Below are positions 13,610 to 26,932 of a DNA stretch of 64,000 nt, piece after piece. Location of the stretch: assembly GCA_030770425.1 (NCBI GenBank), contig JASJFT010000230.1, forward strand, positions 1 to 64,000, in the 5' to 3' direction. Positions within the stretch are counted from its first letter, which is position 1. Each line of letters starts with the position of its first letter. The notes under the pieces were generated by a model that worked only from the letters and a program-made list of their open reading frames with translations, did no database searches and had not been told where the DNA came from. Source of the stretch: Darksidea phi. Lineage: Eukaryota > Ascomycota > Dothideomycetes > Pleosporales > Lentitheciaceae. Both the position numbers and the translations under genes were made by a program.

Positions 13610-14198
13610 ATCTATATAAGATCTATTCTCTCTATTAACTAGTACTAGTTTTTTTCTAATTAAGAAGATATCTTTAAAATCTAAATCTAAGTAAGCGTAT
13701 ACTATATATAAGCGACTTAGTTATACTAAATTTAAAGAGATATTAAATACTCTTAGTACTAGTATCTAATAGTAGAGGTAGAAGTATATTAGACCCTCTT
13801 TAATCCAAATATACTATATAGTTAAGAAGAGAATTAAATCCTTAATCTTTAGTAAAATAAGAATAATTTATTATTAGACTAAAGTACCCTACGATTAGAG
13901 CGACGAAGAACTAGAAGAAGATTTACTAAACCTTTAGTTCTATATAAAACTTCTTCTTTCTTTATAAGAATTCTAAGATACCTCTAAATAATTAAATCTT
14001 AATCTAAAGAGATTTTCTAGTATACTCTATCTATAAATACTTCTTTATTAATAAAGTCTTAAGTATTTAAAAATAATATTTTATATTCTATATTTAAAGT
14101 AACTAATTATATTTTATTATAGTAATAATTATATTATCTAAATATATAAACTTAGTATAAAGATATTAACTAAAAGAAGAATAGTATATAAAAAGTAA
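13610..14198. other. Older repeat remnant that received the B1 and B2 insertions
   Basis: There is no recognisable coding sequence. The part at about 13,890-14,068 is a RIP-mutated homologue of the unmutated segment 59,780-59,960 (shared AGAGCGACGAAGAA and GAACTTCTTCTTTCTT-like blocks, mostly transition differences). This indicates a dispersed repeat present at both ends of the window, perhaps an LTR of the minus-strand Gypsy E. It was then hit by B1 on the left and B2 on the right. Confidence 0.6.
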
Positions 14199-14600
14199 TA
14201 TTATAAACTAAATATATACTATAGATTACTAGTAAGTAGAGCTACTAGAGATTAAGCTAATTACTAGCTCTAATAAAGAATACGACGCGAATCTTATAAT
14301 TAAAGAATAAGAAGTTACGTAATAGATCTATACCTTAGTAAAGATAGATTTAAGGATTATATAATAGCTTAGTAGATCTATAGGTATAAAGTTATAGATC
14401 TAAGAAAACTAAATTAATATATAATAATTACGAATCTTCTAGATAGTCTTCTCTTCTTATAGTTAATTTAAATCTAGATTAATCCTTATCTATTAATATA
14501 ATTAAACTATTATTTCTTATTTCTTACTTCTTCTTTTCTATCTTAAGTATAAATCCTAAATAAGATTAAATAACTTATTAGATCTAGACCTTATTTAATA
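14199..14600 (+). repeat. 5' LTR of Gypsy B2
   Basis: The LTR is 402 bp, from TATTATAAACTAAATATA to CTTATTTAATA, and is homologous to the B1 3' LTR. The internal region follows with the same leader (CCTTAACTATC..GGTAG) as in B1 and B3. The five bases before it are AGTAA, but no 3' end of this element was found to check a target duplication. Confidence 0.85.
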
Positions 14601-16207
14601 CCTTAACTATCCGGTAGGTAGAAATAGCTAATTATAATAGTAGAAGAAGGAATTAACCCTAGTACTACTACACGCCTAGTATTCTAATAGAAATCTATAG
14701 AAGTAGGGAGCTATTAAGAGTTTAGCTTCCTAAAAGATAGTATAACTATAGAAAATTTTAAAAGAGTTATTAAGAATTAGTATATATTTAAAAAAAGAGA
14801 AGATATATTAAAAGTCTAGATTATAAAGTTAATTACTTAACTTTAAAGATATATAAGTAAACTACTAAAGCTAGAAAAACTAGAGAAGTTCGATAGAATA
14901 AGATCGAAGCTTAGAGGATTTTTAGCTAATATAATAATCTATCTCGACCTTAATAGAATAAGATTATCTACTAAAAGTAATAAAGTATTATTTATAGTAG
15001 TCTAGTTTATAGAAAAAGCTATTACTTAGTTTAAAATATATTTAAATAAGTAACTACGATTATTAGAAGTCTAATAAAGTAATAAAATAAAGACTATCTT
15101 CTTAAGCTATAAATACTTTAAAAATAAGTTATATATTACTTTTAAAGATATAAATTTAGAGAGACTAGTAGAGTAAAAAATTATATATCTTAAATAAATA
15201 AAGTTTACTATAGTATATACATCCGAGTTCGAGTAATTTACTATTAAAATTTAATAGAAAGAAGTAATTCTTATATTACGATACTACGAAGGACTAAAGA
15301 ACTATATCTACTATAAAATAATTCGAATAGAATAACCCTAGATTATAAGAGGATTAATTAAATAGGCTATTAAGATTAATAATAATCTCTACCTCTAGTA
15401 TATAGAAAAGAAAGAAAATAGATTTTACGAAAAATAAAATAAAAAAGAATACTATAAACTAGAATTAATAATCCTAAGGACTAGCTTAAAGTCTAAGAAA
15501 AAGAAATAAAATCTTAAGAAATAAGAGCTTTATAAAAAATAAGTATACTTTAAATATAAGAAGTAAGGATATCTAGTAAAAGACTATAGATTAGATCTAA
15601 GAAAAGAGAAATTCTAATATATCTAGTAGGATAAAAGAAATAAAGTAGCTATAATATAAGAATATAATATTATATATTAGACGACTTATATATATAACTA
15701 GTATAAGATATACTATAAAACTAAGTTAAATACTAGTTATTAGTTATAAAAATAGTAGATAGTTATAACTTAGAAGTCTTAAAGAAGAGTTTTATTCTTA
15801 CTAGAAGTATAAGAAGAAGTACTTAAGAAAGACTTATTTATAGAGTAGAAAGACTTTAATAATACCTTAGATATACTATTATAAATAGTTAATAATAATA
15901 ATAAGTTCTTAGAACTAGAAGATAAAAATCTAGTTATATTATATAAGAATACTAAATACTTATAGATAATTCGACTATTAAAAGAAGAAATAGAACTAGT
16001 ACTAGAACTTAATACGACTTATACTCGAATCTTATAATTTATAAAGAAAACTATAATATCTCTTATAATATAAAAGATTTATAAGGAATAGTCTAAATCT
16101 TATTTAATATATCGACTATTTAAAGACTTTAAATAATAGGTTAAATAAAATTTTATTATTATAAACCTTATATTTAACTAAGAAATATAGAAAGAAATAT
16201 AGTATAT
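14601..16207 (+). mobile_element. Gypsy B2 internal region, 5' half (gag to protease region)
   Basis: Leader and gag are homologous to 7,023-8,620 of B1, including the CCHC knuckle region near 15,550-15,590. The homology stops at AATATAGTATAT (16,207) and resumes at 45,113 with the next bases of the B sequence (TATAAAAATAGTTAAT), so the Helitron inserted here. Confidence 0.88.
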
Positions 16208-16293
16208 TTATAGAACGAGATATAAGTATAGTATATATATTTAGGTCTACTAAAGTAGAATATCCCTATTAGTTCTATAAGTAGTTAGCGGTA

Positions 16294-16425
16294 ATTACTA
16301 GAATAGATTAGAGAAATTACTAGGATAGATTAGAGAAATTACTAGAATAGATTAAAGAAATTACTAGGATAGATTAGAGAAATTACTAGGATAGATTAGA
16401 GAAATTACTAGGATAGGTTAACGAT
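16294..16425. repeat. Six tandem copies of a 22-bp unit near the Helitron 5' end
   Basis: The unit is ATTACTAGGATAGATTAGAGAA with small differences, 6 x 22 bp. The reversed Helitron fragment near 54,540-54,588 retains about two related units. Confidence 0.9.
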
Positions 16426-17001
16426 ATTACTCTATTTAGATAGATAATATTTAAATATCTAATAGTTAATTATTTTATACTACTATAGGGCTATATCTAA
16501 TTACGAAGACTATAGACTTTTTAGCTACTTCTCTAGCTATATTCTATTAAAATCTACTATACTACGTAAATAACTAATATAGTAACTAATATTTAGACTA
16601 ATACTTTTTTTTTTATATAGGTATTATCCTTTCTACCGAGAATACTTCTATTTAGTACTAATATCTTTAATATAACCTACTAATCCCTTTTATACTTAAT
16701 ATAATAAAGTTCTACTAGCTTTTTATAATTAGTTTAAGAATAGTAAATAAAAGTACTAGTATTTATTATACTATCTAGCTAGATATAAAAGAGTTTAAAC
16801 TAGTCGTAATAATAAATCTTTTATATAAGATAGTACTTTCTCTTCTCTCTTAAAGTAACTTAATCTTAGTCTACTTTCTTAACTTCTATTATTAATACTA
16901 GTATCTAACTTAAGTATTCTAAGTATACTCTTTATACCGTAGATAGACTCTACTACTTAGTTATTACTACTATCTTAATTAATCTTTTAAGTAAGTAATA
17001 A
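16426..17001. other. Helitron 5' non-coding region
   Basis: AT-rich, RIP-degraded sequence between the two minisatellites. I see no conserved frame; it probably holds the 5' untranslated region of the Rep-helicase gene. Confidence 0.4.
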
Positions 17002-17301
17002 TCTACCTTCCTCTTAACTATTATACTCTACTTAGTCTAATTTTTAGTATATTATATTAGTTTTACCTTCCTCTTAGCTATTATACTCTACTTAGTCTAA
17101 TCTCTAGTATATTATACTAATTTTATCTTCCTCTTAATTATTATACTTTACTTAGTCTAATCTCTAATATATTATATAGGATCTACCTTCCTCTTAACTA
17201 TTATACTTTACTTAGTCTAATCTCTAGTACGTCGTTCTAGATCTATCTTTCTCTTAGCTATTATATTTTACTTAGTTTAATCTCTAGTATATTATACCAG
17301 G
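17002..17301. repeat. Five tandem copies of a 60-bp unit in the Helitron
   Basis: Each 60-bp unit contains CTTCCTCTTA, TTATACT and CTTAGTCTAAT. At least three units are present in reverse orientation in the second Helitron fragment (53,780-53,960). The unit length is a multiple of three, but a coding role is not evident. Confidence 0.92.
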
Positions 17302-17334
17302 TTCGAGTAATAATATAAATATTAGTTATAATAT

Positions 17335-20300
17335 TAGTTCTAATAAATATACTTTTATTATTAATAATTTTAGATAAGTTAAATCTTATATATATAATCT
17401 CCCTCCCGTTCTACCCTAAATTAACTTTAATAAGAACGACTATCTAAATAACTAAATAATATTAGACTTAGATAAAGTCTTAATTAGTAAGTTTTATAAA
17501 GAGTTAGATAAAGAGTAGATATAAATATATACTATCTATAATTATTACTAGTTTTAGATTAAAGTATATAATTACGAATACCTAGTATATTATAATAATA
17601 GAGTTAAGTACTTTAATAATTCTAATTAAATTCTACTTTATAGGGCTACGAATAGTATAGACTCTAGTCTATTATTAATTACTCTTCTACTTTTAATAAA
17701 TATAGAGAAGATACTAATAGTCTAAGTATATATCTTTATAAAAATTTAGTAGTATTATAGATTATAATAGAAGTATAGAAATTATATCTACTATTTTACT
17801 ATAAATATTAGTTAAATATTTTATAAGCTTTCTCTTTTATCTTTTAAATTAGATATTATTATTCTTAAGCTATCCTAATTAAACGATAATAATAGGGATA
17901 TAATTAATTATTAGTTTAAGAAAAACTTTAAGATATATTAATTAGTTATACTTTAGTAACTATTTTTCTTAAAGTATAATTACTCTAGTTATTATAATAT
18001 TAAAATTAATTATAATACTATTTAATAGCTTCTTATAGATACGTTTATTAATAATTAGTTTATTAAGATTAAGTATAATAATAGACTATACTTAGTACTA
18101 GGTATTAGGTCTAATATATAAGTAAATTATTCTAGTCTATTCTATACTTTTATAGATACCCTACTTATATAAGCTATATCTATTCTACTTAGAAATATAA
18201 TTAATATCTTATTTAATACTAGTAGTACTTTTATAACGTTCTCTTCTTTATTAACTAATTCTAATAGACTATATATAAGTTAATCTATACTAGAGAAGTT
18301 TATTAATAATATAGAGTCTAATTATAGTAGTCTAGATCTTACTAGCTTAAATAATAAAGATATAAAGATAGATATATTAGTTATATTTAATCTCCTTCTA
18401 GATATAGAAGAGTTTAAGACTCTTTACTAGTAAATATAAGATTAAAGAGAAGCTATATATTTTACTATAGATTCTATCTATTAGATATTTATTATAGAGT
18501 TTAATAGTCGGGAGTCTCTTCTTAGTCTTATCTTTTCTACCCTTTATTTAACTAGTACTACTAATTTTATATAGTCTTAGTAGTATATAATAGACTATCT
18601 TATATACGTTTATTATATTATATACTATAAAAATAGATAATTTATATATTACTCTTAGTTTTAATTTACTATATTTAATACCCTTTTATAGAGGTAGACT
18701 ATAACTAAGACTAGTTTCTTTATTAATTATATAATAGATACTAATTCTATTACTATAGAGGATATTAGAACTATATTTAATAGCCCTAATAATAGTCTAT
18801 AACTAATTAATTCTATTATTTATTACTTTACTATAATTTAGAGATCTTATATATATTAAGTATAAAAGGATAAAAATTTTAAAGTTATAGTATATTCTAT
18901 CTTAACTCTTTCTAGATTAAAGACTAATACTAAGACTAATACTAACTATATTATAGATTTACTAGCTATTCTCTTTATATCTCTTTATTATATATTCTAC
19001 TATAGATTATTATTAGTATAATCTACTATAATTTATATCTTAGTTTAAAGAGTAGAAAACTACTACTTCTATATAATATACGCGACTTACTTAAGACTTT
19101 ATCTAGAACTATCTTTATATTATATTATACTAGTTCTATTAATAATTTAAGCTATTTAAAAAATATATTATTAAGCTAAAGTTTAAGATTATTAATTTAT
19201 AGAATCGATATAAGTAGTAAGAATATAGAAGTACTTATAATTATAGTCTCTATTTTTATTATTATACTTTTAGTTCGGACTATAAGCTAGATAGCTAGAG
19301 TATAAAGTTTTTAAAGAACTAACTTACTTAGTATTAAGAATATTATATTAATACTATCTACTCTAAACTAGATACTTAGAATATACTAAAAAATAGATTA
19401 TTATTATTATTATTACTATTTAAGTAGATAATATTTAACTTTAAAGAACTAGCCTCTATTTTTACTTACTACTATTTTTATTATTATTAGAATTTATATT
19501 ATAAGAAGAAAAATAAGATAACTAAATAGAAGATTTATTACTTTAACGTACTATAGCTACTTAACTTAGACTTATAATTTAAAAAGACTTTAAAAAAGAT
19601 CTATCTTTATCTTCGATCTTATTAAAATTATCTCTAGCTTAATATATATAACTAGGTTATAGCTCTTAGCTAGTATATAAATATAGATATCTAGCCCTAT
19701 ACTAGTACTATTAGAGTAATAGAGTATATAGGGGTTTATACTATAAAGAGAGAAATATTAACTCTATTATATAAAGAGATAGTAGTCTAAGTTCTTTTTT
19801 ATTTAAATAATAAAAATATATTCTTTTCTTTTACTTCTAAGCTTCTAAATAGGTCTACTAGCTAGTAGAACTATAGTACTTAAGAAGTCTATTATATTCT
19901 CTTTAGTTTACTTCTAGTTTACTACTCTTAAGTAGTAGTTAATATTAATTATTATCCTAAGATAATATATCTAACTACTTTTATCTTTTAAAATTAGTAA
20001 TAAGAGACGTCTAATACTCCTAAAGATAATAACGACGACTAAGTTTCTTTTTAATAAGGCTAGTTACTCTTTACTAAATATAAAGAGTAATTAATTATAC
20101 TTAAGAAAGTTAACTATCTTAACTTTCTTCTTTATTATACCTATTATCTACCTTTTAAGTACTAAGCTTAAGTAAAGCTATATATCTTAAAGTACTATTC
20201 TCTCTATTTATCTATAGTATATACTAAAGACTTTACTTATATTATATTAATACTTTACTATTCTTTTTATTTAATTAAGAATATTAAGTATATTAATAGT

Positions 20301-21072
20301 AAAGATTTTATTATTTATATAGAAGTCTATTATAAGTATAAAGCTTCGTATATATATATTTCTAGCGCTTATTATAAATCTATAGAATTAGAGACTAAAG
20401 AAGAGAATTCTAAATAGAAAAATATAGATTTAAAGGATAACTCTTCTTTTAATAAATTAGTAGTAAGGTATCTAAATTTATAAGGATTTATTATAAACGA
20501 TAATAATATTAGAAACTAGTCTATTAATTAAGTAAAAAATTAGAATAATCTTATTTATAAAGATATATATAGACTCGACCTATTATATTATTAAAAGGAT
20601 TAAAAGTACCTCTATTCTATTAATTAGATTATTTAGACTAATATCTCGTCTAATATCCTTTAGTCTAAGTAATAGCTATTATATAATATATTAGTAAATT
20701 ATAATATAGCTTTTTAATAAAGTAGTTCTTCTTTTTAACTTCTTATTAACTTAGATAGTACGAGTAGTACTAATAAAATATATATAATAAAGGTAATATT
20801 AGCTACCCTAATAGAGACTATAGAGGTCCTTAATAAGGGACTCCCTATTATTTATTATATACTAACTAGTATAACGGCCTTTCTTATATTAGAAAGAATA
20901 ATTAATTCTATATTCTAGATTTTAATCTAATTATAGGGTAGTAATCTCTCTCTATTAATACCTATTACTCTTTAGTAAATCTAGACGTTATTTAAGAATA
21001 TTTAATATATTATTATTAATAAGAAATCTATAATTAGTCTAAGTATTCTCTTTTAAATATATATATATAATA
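17335..21072 (+). pseudogene. Helitron Rep-helicase gene, 5' part (RIP-degraded)
   Basis: This would encode the rolling-circle transposase of the Helitron. One frame runs from about 17,340 with only RIP-type stops. Recognisable regions in order: a DUF6570-like segment (LFFLKYNY pattern near 17,960, from an ancestral W-x-FLKxNHPGY type); a Helitron-like N domain at about 18,440-18,880; a 67-nt intron at 18,890-18,956 whose removal restores the frame; and the Rep domain at about 18,960-19,260 with the metal-binding HNH site now reading TYNYS. PIF1 helicase motifs follow, with Walker A damaged to STSSTNKI near 20,755 (from GTGGTGKT) and Walker B to IINKKS near 21,015. The frame is cut at 21,072 by pogo element P2 and resumes at 39,139. 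Confidence 0.85.
18890..18956 (+). other. Intron in the Helitron Rep-helicase gene
   Basis: A GTATATTC donor, a TACTAAC branch site and a TTATAG acceptor give a 67-nt intron. Joining the flanks links the end of the Helitron-like N domain in frame to the Rep domain (NFKVI to IYQLFS, reading TAG as Gln). It contains AATACTAAGACTAATACTAA, the reverse complement of the core found in the cargo-gene introns. Confidence 0.7.
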
Positions 21073-21433
21073 ACGTATTTTATAAGCGAGCTACGAATAT
21101 AAATAAGCTACGAACCCTACTAACTTTTTATATATAAAAAGCTACCTAGTTTAATAATATATTAGAAATCTATTAATATAATAGCTATTCTAAATTAAGT
21201 AGTATCTATAGTAGTCTTCTTATATATTTATAAGTTATATCTAGATTCTTTATAGTATATATAGTACGCTAAAGTCTATTAGCTTATACCTAATTACGTA
21301 GTAACTTAATATCTTTTATTCTTCTACTACTACTTAGTAGCCTTTTAAATAATAATAGCCTCTTTCTCTACCTTAGTTAGGATATTTTACTTCTAGATTC
21401 TCTTCTTTTTATACGCTCTACGTATTATAGCGG
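21073..21433 (-). mobile_element. Fot1/pogo transposon P2, transposase 3' end and terminus
   Basis: This piece starts with the terminal inverted repeat ACGTATTTTATAAGCGAGC next to target TA (21,071-21,072). It is the reverse complement of the right end of P1. It stops at AGCGG (21,429-21,433), the target of Gypsy B3; P2 continues at 37,645. Together the two parts are 361 + 1,492 = 1,853 bp, the same length as P1. Confidence 0.93.
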
Positions 21434-21861
21434 TATTACGAATTATATACGAACTATAGAACGATAGCTAATAGAGATACCCGAGGTAGAACCTATTATA
21501 GGTTCTAACGAGGAGTATAATACGGACCTCGTAATTAGAGAATAGAAAGTTATATAATAGATCTATAGATCTATAGACCTTAGTAAATATAGATCCTATA
21601 GATCTATAGATCTATAGATTAGTAGATCTATAGGAATATAGAGCTATAGATCCTATAGATCTAAGAAAACTAAATTAATATATAATAACTACGAATCTTC
21701 TAAATAAGGTTTTACTTTAATATAGTTAATTCGAATCTAGATTAATCCTAACCTATTAATATAATTAAACTATTATCTCTTATTTCTACTCCTCCTCCCT
21801 ATCTCGAGTATAAACCCTAAACGAGGCCGAATAATCTATCGGGCCTAGACCCCGTTTAATA
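21434..21861 (+). repeat. 5' LTR of Gypsy B3
   Basis: The LTR is 428 bp, TATTACGAATTA to CCCGTTTAATA, the same length as its 3' LTR at 37,212-37,639. It is flanked by the 5-bp target duplication AGCGG (21,429-21,433 and 37,640-37,644). Confidence 0.95.
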
Positions 21862-24728
21862 CCTTAACTATCTAGTAGGTAGGAATAGCTAACTATAATA
21901 GTAGGAGAAGAAACCTGATAAAATAAAGCGATATAGCTACTAACTTAAGCCGAACCCTTAGAGGTAGAAAGCTATTAAGAGTTTAGTTCCCTAAAAGGTA
22001 GTATAACTATAGAAAACTTTAAAAGAGTTATTAAAAACTAGTATATATTTAAGAAATAGAAAGATATATTAGAAGTATAGATTATAATATTAATAGAAGA
22101 ATTAAAGAGATATATAAGAAAGCTATTAAAGTTAAAAAAATTAGAAAAGTTCGACGAAATACAATCTAAACTTAAGGGATTCCTAGCTAATATAGTAATC
22201 TATCTTAACCTTAATAAGGTACGACTATCTAATAAGACCTTAAAGGTATTATTCGTAGTAGTATAGTTCGTAAAAAGAGCTATTACTTAGTTCGAGACCT
22301 ATCTAAATAAAAGACTATAACTCGATAAAATCTATTAGAGTAATAAAACTAGAGCTATCTTCTTAAACTATAAGTATTTTAAAAATAAGTTATATATTAT
22401 ATTTAGAGATATCGACTTAGAAAGACTAATAGAATAAAAGATTATATATCTTAAATAAACTAAATCCGCCGCTATATATATATTAGAGTTTAAATAACTT
22501 ACTACTAAGATTTAGTAGAGAGAAGTAGCCCTTATATTATACTACTATAAAGGACTAAAAGATAATATTTAATATAAAATAATTTAAATAGATAGACTAT
22601 AAACTATATAAGAAATAATTAAATAGACTATTAGAATCGATAATAACCTCTACCTCTAGAACTAGGAAAAGAAAGAAAAAGTCGAATTCTATAAAAAGAA
22701 AAAAGAAGAAAAATACTACGGACTAGAACTAATAGTTCTAGGAGCTAGTTTAGAATCTAAAAAAGAGAAATAGAACCCTAAGAAATAAGAATTTTATAAA
22801 AAACAAGCGTATTTTAAATATAAAAAGTAAGGATACCTAGTAAAAGACTATAAAATAGGTCTAAGAAAAGAGAAACCTCGATATACCTAGTAAGGTAAAA
22901 AGAATAGAGTAGCTATAATATAAGAATATAATACTATATATTAGACGACTTATATATATAACTAGTATAAAACGTACTATAAAGCTAAACTAAATACTAG
23001 TTATTAACTATAGAAATAGTAGGTAGCTACGACTTAAGAGTTTTAGAAGAAAGTTTCGTTCTTACTAAAAGTATAAGAAGAAGTATCCGAGAAAGACTTA
23101 TCTACGAAAAAGAAAGATTTTAATAATACCCTAGATATACTATTATAAATAATTAATAATAGTAATAAGTTCTTAGAACTAGAAGATAAAAATCTAGTTA
23201 CGATATATAAGAATACTAGATATCTATAGATAATTCGACTATTAAAGAAAGAAATAGAACTAGTACTAGAACTTAATATAACTTATACTTAAGCCTTATA
23301 GTTTATAGAGAAAATTACGATATCTATAATAATATAAAAGATTTATAAGAAATAGTCTAAATCTTATCTAATATAATAACTATTTAAAGATTTTAAATAA
23401 TAGGTTAAATAGAACTTTATTATAATAGATCTTATATCTAATTAAGAGACTTAAAGAGAAATACGGTATATTATAAAGATAGTTAATAGAGAATAACTAT
23501 AGTATATAGTAATTAAATAATAGATTTCTATATAAACGACTTTTATAAAATATAATAATTAGAGATATAAGGTTAATTTAGAGAACGACCTATAATATAA
23601 AATAAGATATCTAGTATACTTTAAGATTACGTAGATCTTATACGTATAAAAAGAATACTAACTCTATAAGAAAGTAAAATAAAAGAATAATTATTATCTA
23701 GTAAAAGACTATAATAAAAGAATTATCTAAGTAATTATACTAGAAGTAGTATATAGATAATAACGATCTAAGAACTAGTAATAAAAGAAATATATACGAA
23801 TTATACTAGGACTACTCTTACCTTTAAACTATATTTTAGGAAGATTATAGTATAAATATCTAGAAAATAAGTACCTAAAGTACGTCTAAACTAAAATTAA
23901 TATAAAATATTAGCTAAAGAAGATAAGAATTTAAGGAACTAGAGGATAGGATTATATCTATATCTAAGGAACCTACTAGAAAAGGATAATTACTACTCTA
24001 ATTAATAGTAGAGCTATAAAGAACTTTATTAGTAAGGACTTTATCTAATAAAAGAAGATTCCTTAATAGAAGAAATAATACTCTAGTATTATATATACTA
24101 TCGAAGGAGAACTCTTTAATAAACCTACGACGTATAAAACTAAAGGTAAGCTTATCCTATATAATTAGAAAAAGAAAAACGAAATACTTAATATTATAAA
24201 GATATTAAAAGATTAAGATATAATCTTAAAAATACTATAGCTATAAGAAGCTAACCTACGTATCTAGTAGTTAAATTAATAAGTAATATTTTTATAAGAA
24301 AGGGTTAATATAACTTAAGAAGATTATAATATTCTAGAATACTATAAGAAATAGAAAGAATTATTTTAAGAACTAAAGAAAAGTCTACTCTAATACTAGT
24401 TCTAGGACTATATAATCTTACTATAGAAAGAAAAGACCCTAGAATTCGGACTAATCTATAAGTTAACTAAGGAAGAAGAAAAAATTATAATAAAATACCT
24501 TAAAGATAACCTTATAAAAAGGTATATTTAATACTTAAATTTATTTATAGAATACCTAGTTCTCTTTATATCTAAGAAGGGTACTATAGAACTACGACTA
24601 TATATTAATTACCGAATACTTAATAATATTATAATTAAGAACCGATACCCTTTACCTCTAATATCGGAAATATAGAACTAACTAAGAAAAGTCTAATAGT
24701 TTATATAACTAGATATCTAAAATATATA
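21862..24728 (+). mobile_element. Gypsy B3 internal region, first segment (gag to start of RT)
   Basis: Homologous to B1 from the leader through gag (zinc-knuckle region near 22,805-22,850) and protease to the first part of reverse transcriptase. It ends at the TA target (24,727-24,728) of pogo element P1 and resumes at 26,584. It is RIP-degraded like B1. Confidence 0.9.
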
Positions 24729-26581
24729 ATATATTTTATAAGCGAGCTACGAATATAAGCGAGCTATAAATCCTATTAACTTTTTATAACGTATTACCTA
24801 TTAACTCTTATAGCTTAATTAACTACTATTCGATTACCCTATAACGAAGTAGATATCTCCCTAGCTATCTTAGCTATCGATTAGAATTAGATCTAGAGCG
24901 TTAATTTTACTATAATAACGTTTAACGTTCCTAAAAGTATACTTTATAGCCGATATACTAGAATTACTACGCGATATAATTACTAGTCTAACTTAAGAAA
25001 GCTTTCTAAGCTAGAGGAGGAGATAATTATAGGATATATACTCGACCTAAATTCGCGAGGATTTACCCCTACTCTAGAGACTATACGAGATATAGCGAAT
25101 AGACTACTTACTACGCGCGGCGCTAAGTAGATAGACAAGTAGTAGCCTAGGAACTTTATTAACCGAACCAATAGTCTTAGAATACGATTTAATCGACCTT
25201 ATAATCGATAATAAGCTCTTTATAAGAATCCTAATACTATTTAAATCTAGTTTAACCTAGTAACGCGTACTAAGGCTACCTAGGGTATTACTAATTAGGA
25301 TATCTATAACTTCGACGAAGCTAGCTTCCTAATAGGTAAAATATTAGCGTAACTAGTCGTTACTAGCTTAAAGAGACGTAGGTAGACTAAAGCTATCTAG
25401 CTAGATAATTACGAGTAGGTTACTATAATATAGGGAATTAACGTTACTAGGTAGACTATTCCGCCCCTTATTATCTTTACTAGCTAGTACTATCTCTCTA
25501 TCTAGTACGAGGGCGACGATATACTAGACGATTAGACTATCGATATTAGTAATAACGACTAGACGAATAATAATCTAGGAGTTACCTAGCTAAAGTACTT
25601 TATTAAATATACGATAGATTATAGAGTAGATACGTATTTACTACTAATTCTTAATAGCTATAGTAGTTATATCTCGAAGGAATTCTAGAACCTTTATAAG
25701 AAGAATAAAATCTATACTCTCTCTATACTAGCTTATTTATTATACCTCCTATAGCTACTTAATATAGGCTATTTCTCGCCGTTAAAGCGCGCGTATAGGG
25801 ATTAGATTAATAGTCTAATTTATAATTATATTAACTATATTACGAAGCTTAAATTCCTACCCGTCTTCTACGTAGCCTATAATAAGGCTATTATAGAGAA
25901 GAATATCTATACGAGCTTTTAAGGCGCTAGCCTAGTTTTATATAATCTAGAGATAGTAATCTTAAAGCTTAATATTAAGCTAAGGACGCCGTCGCTAGTA
26001 GCCCTACTAGAGGCTATATAGGAGGCTAGAATACTAAGTAACGCGTACGAAGTATAGGCTTAATCAACGTTAATTCGTAAGTACGTACGTAGGTATAAGA
26101 GTTCATCACCTACTTCTATTATTATAGCTCTTAATTAGTTAAGAAAAGGTATTAAGATAATAGCTTATAACGCTATACTTATACGCGAACGAATCGCGAG
26201 CCTAGAGAAGGTAAACGAGGCCGCTATAACGCGTAGAGCGCGTAAAAAGAAGAGAATCTAGAAGTAGAGTATCCTAATTAAGGTAGAGGGAGAGGCTATT
26301 ATTATTTAAAAGACTACTAAGTAGTAGTAGGAGAACGAAAGACGTTAAGTTACTACGTAATTAGATATAAGCCGATAGGCTTTAGCGCGCTATACGCGCT
26401 ATAGAGAACCTAGATATAACTTATAAATATATAAGAAGGCTACTATAGATACTACTTAATTTAGAATAGCTATTATATTAATAGATTTCTAATACGTTGT
26501 TGAACTAGGTGGCTTTTTATATACGAAAAGTTAGTAGGGTTTATAGCTCGCTTATATTTATAGCTTACTTATAAAATACGT
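24729..26581 (+). mobile_element. Fot1/pogo DNA transposon P1, complete 1,853 bp
   Basis: Terminal inverted repeats ATATATTTTATAAGCGAGC (left, RIP form) and the reverse complement of ACGTATTTTATAAGCGAGC (right) are flanked by a duplicated TA (24,727-24,728 and 26,582-26,583). A second, internal GAGCTACGAA-type block repeats the terminus, giving long inverted ends of about 60 bp. It interrupts the reverse-transcriptase region of B3. A TA duplication and this transposase type define the Tc1/mariner superfamily, Fot1/pogo group. Confidence 0.95.
24838..26345 (+). pseudogene. Pogo-type DDE transposase of P1
   Basis: This is a cut-and-paste transposase that binds the element's inverted repeats. 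Visible in order: a psq-type helix-turn-helix at about 24,850-24,960 (FNVPKSILYSR); a CENP-B-like helix-turn-helix at about 25,010-25,130 (KLEEEIIIGYILDLNSRG); IYNFDEASF with the first catalytic Asp at 25,299-25,325; LLILNSYSSY near 25,641-25,670, where the second catalytic Asp reads Asn and the usual Gly-His pattern is lost; YFSPLKRAY near 25,765-25,797; and a basic C-terminus near 26,200-26,280. In-frame TAG/TAA codons and the lost Asp make it inactive. It is less damaged than B3 around it. Confidence 0.88.
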
Positions 26582-26583
26582 TA

Positions 26584-26932
26584 CTACTAGATTAGAATTA
26601 AGAAAGATAAAGAATAGAAAATAGCTTTTAAAACTAAGAAAGGACTATATAAGTACTAAGTAATACCCTTTAGACTTACTAATATACCTACGATATTCTA
26701 GAAATAAATTAATAATATTTTATAAAACTATCTCGACTAGTTCGTAATAATATATCTTAATAATATTCTAATTTACTCTAAAATAGAAAAAAAGTATAAA
26801 GAATATATAAAGAAGGTTCTATAAGAGCTTAAGAAAGTATAATTATACCTTTATCTATAAAAATATAAATTCTATATATAAGAAATAAAGTTTCTAGGAT
26901 TTATTATTAAACTAGGAGAAATTAAAGTAGAC
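26584..26932 (+). mobile_element. Gypsy B3 internal region, second segment (RT catalytic part)
   Basis: Continues B3 with RT; the YLDD motif is damaged to YLNN near 26,742-26,755. It ends with target TAGAC (26,928-26,932), where element A2 inserted; the sequence continues after the second TAGAC (34,289-34,293). Confidence 0.92.

Noticed and set aside
17002..17301. CRISPR-like array
   Set aside because: Units are contiguous 60-bp tandem repeats without unique spacers, in a eukaryotic Helitron.
16208..21072. LINE (Tad-type) interpretation of the region
   Set aside because: First impression from degraded Cys/His-like positions; the full frame instead shows Helitron-like N, Rep and PIF1 helicase motifs in order.
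24983..25171. 62-codon minus-strand ORF
   Set aside because: Antisense shadow of the P1 transposase helix-turn-helix region.
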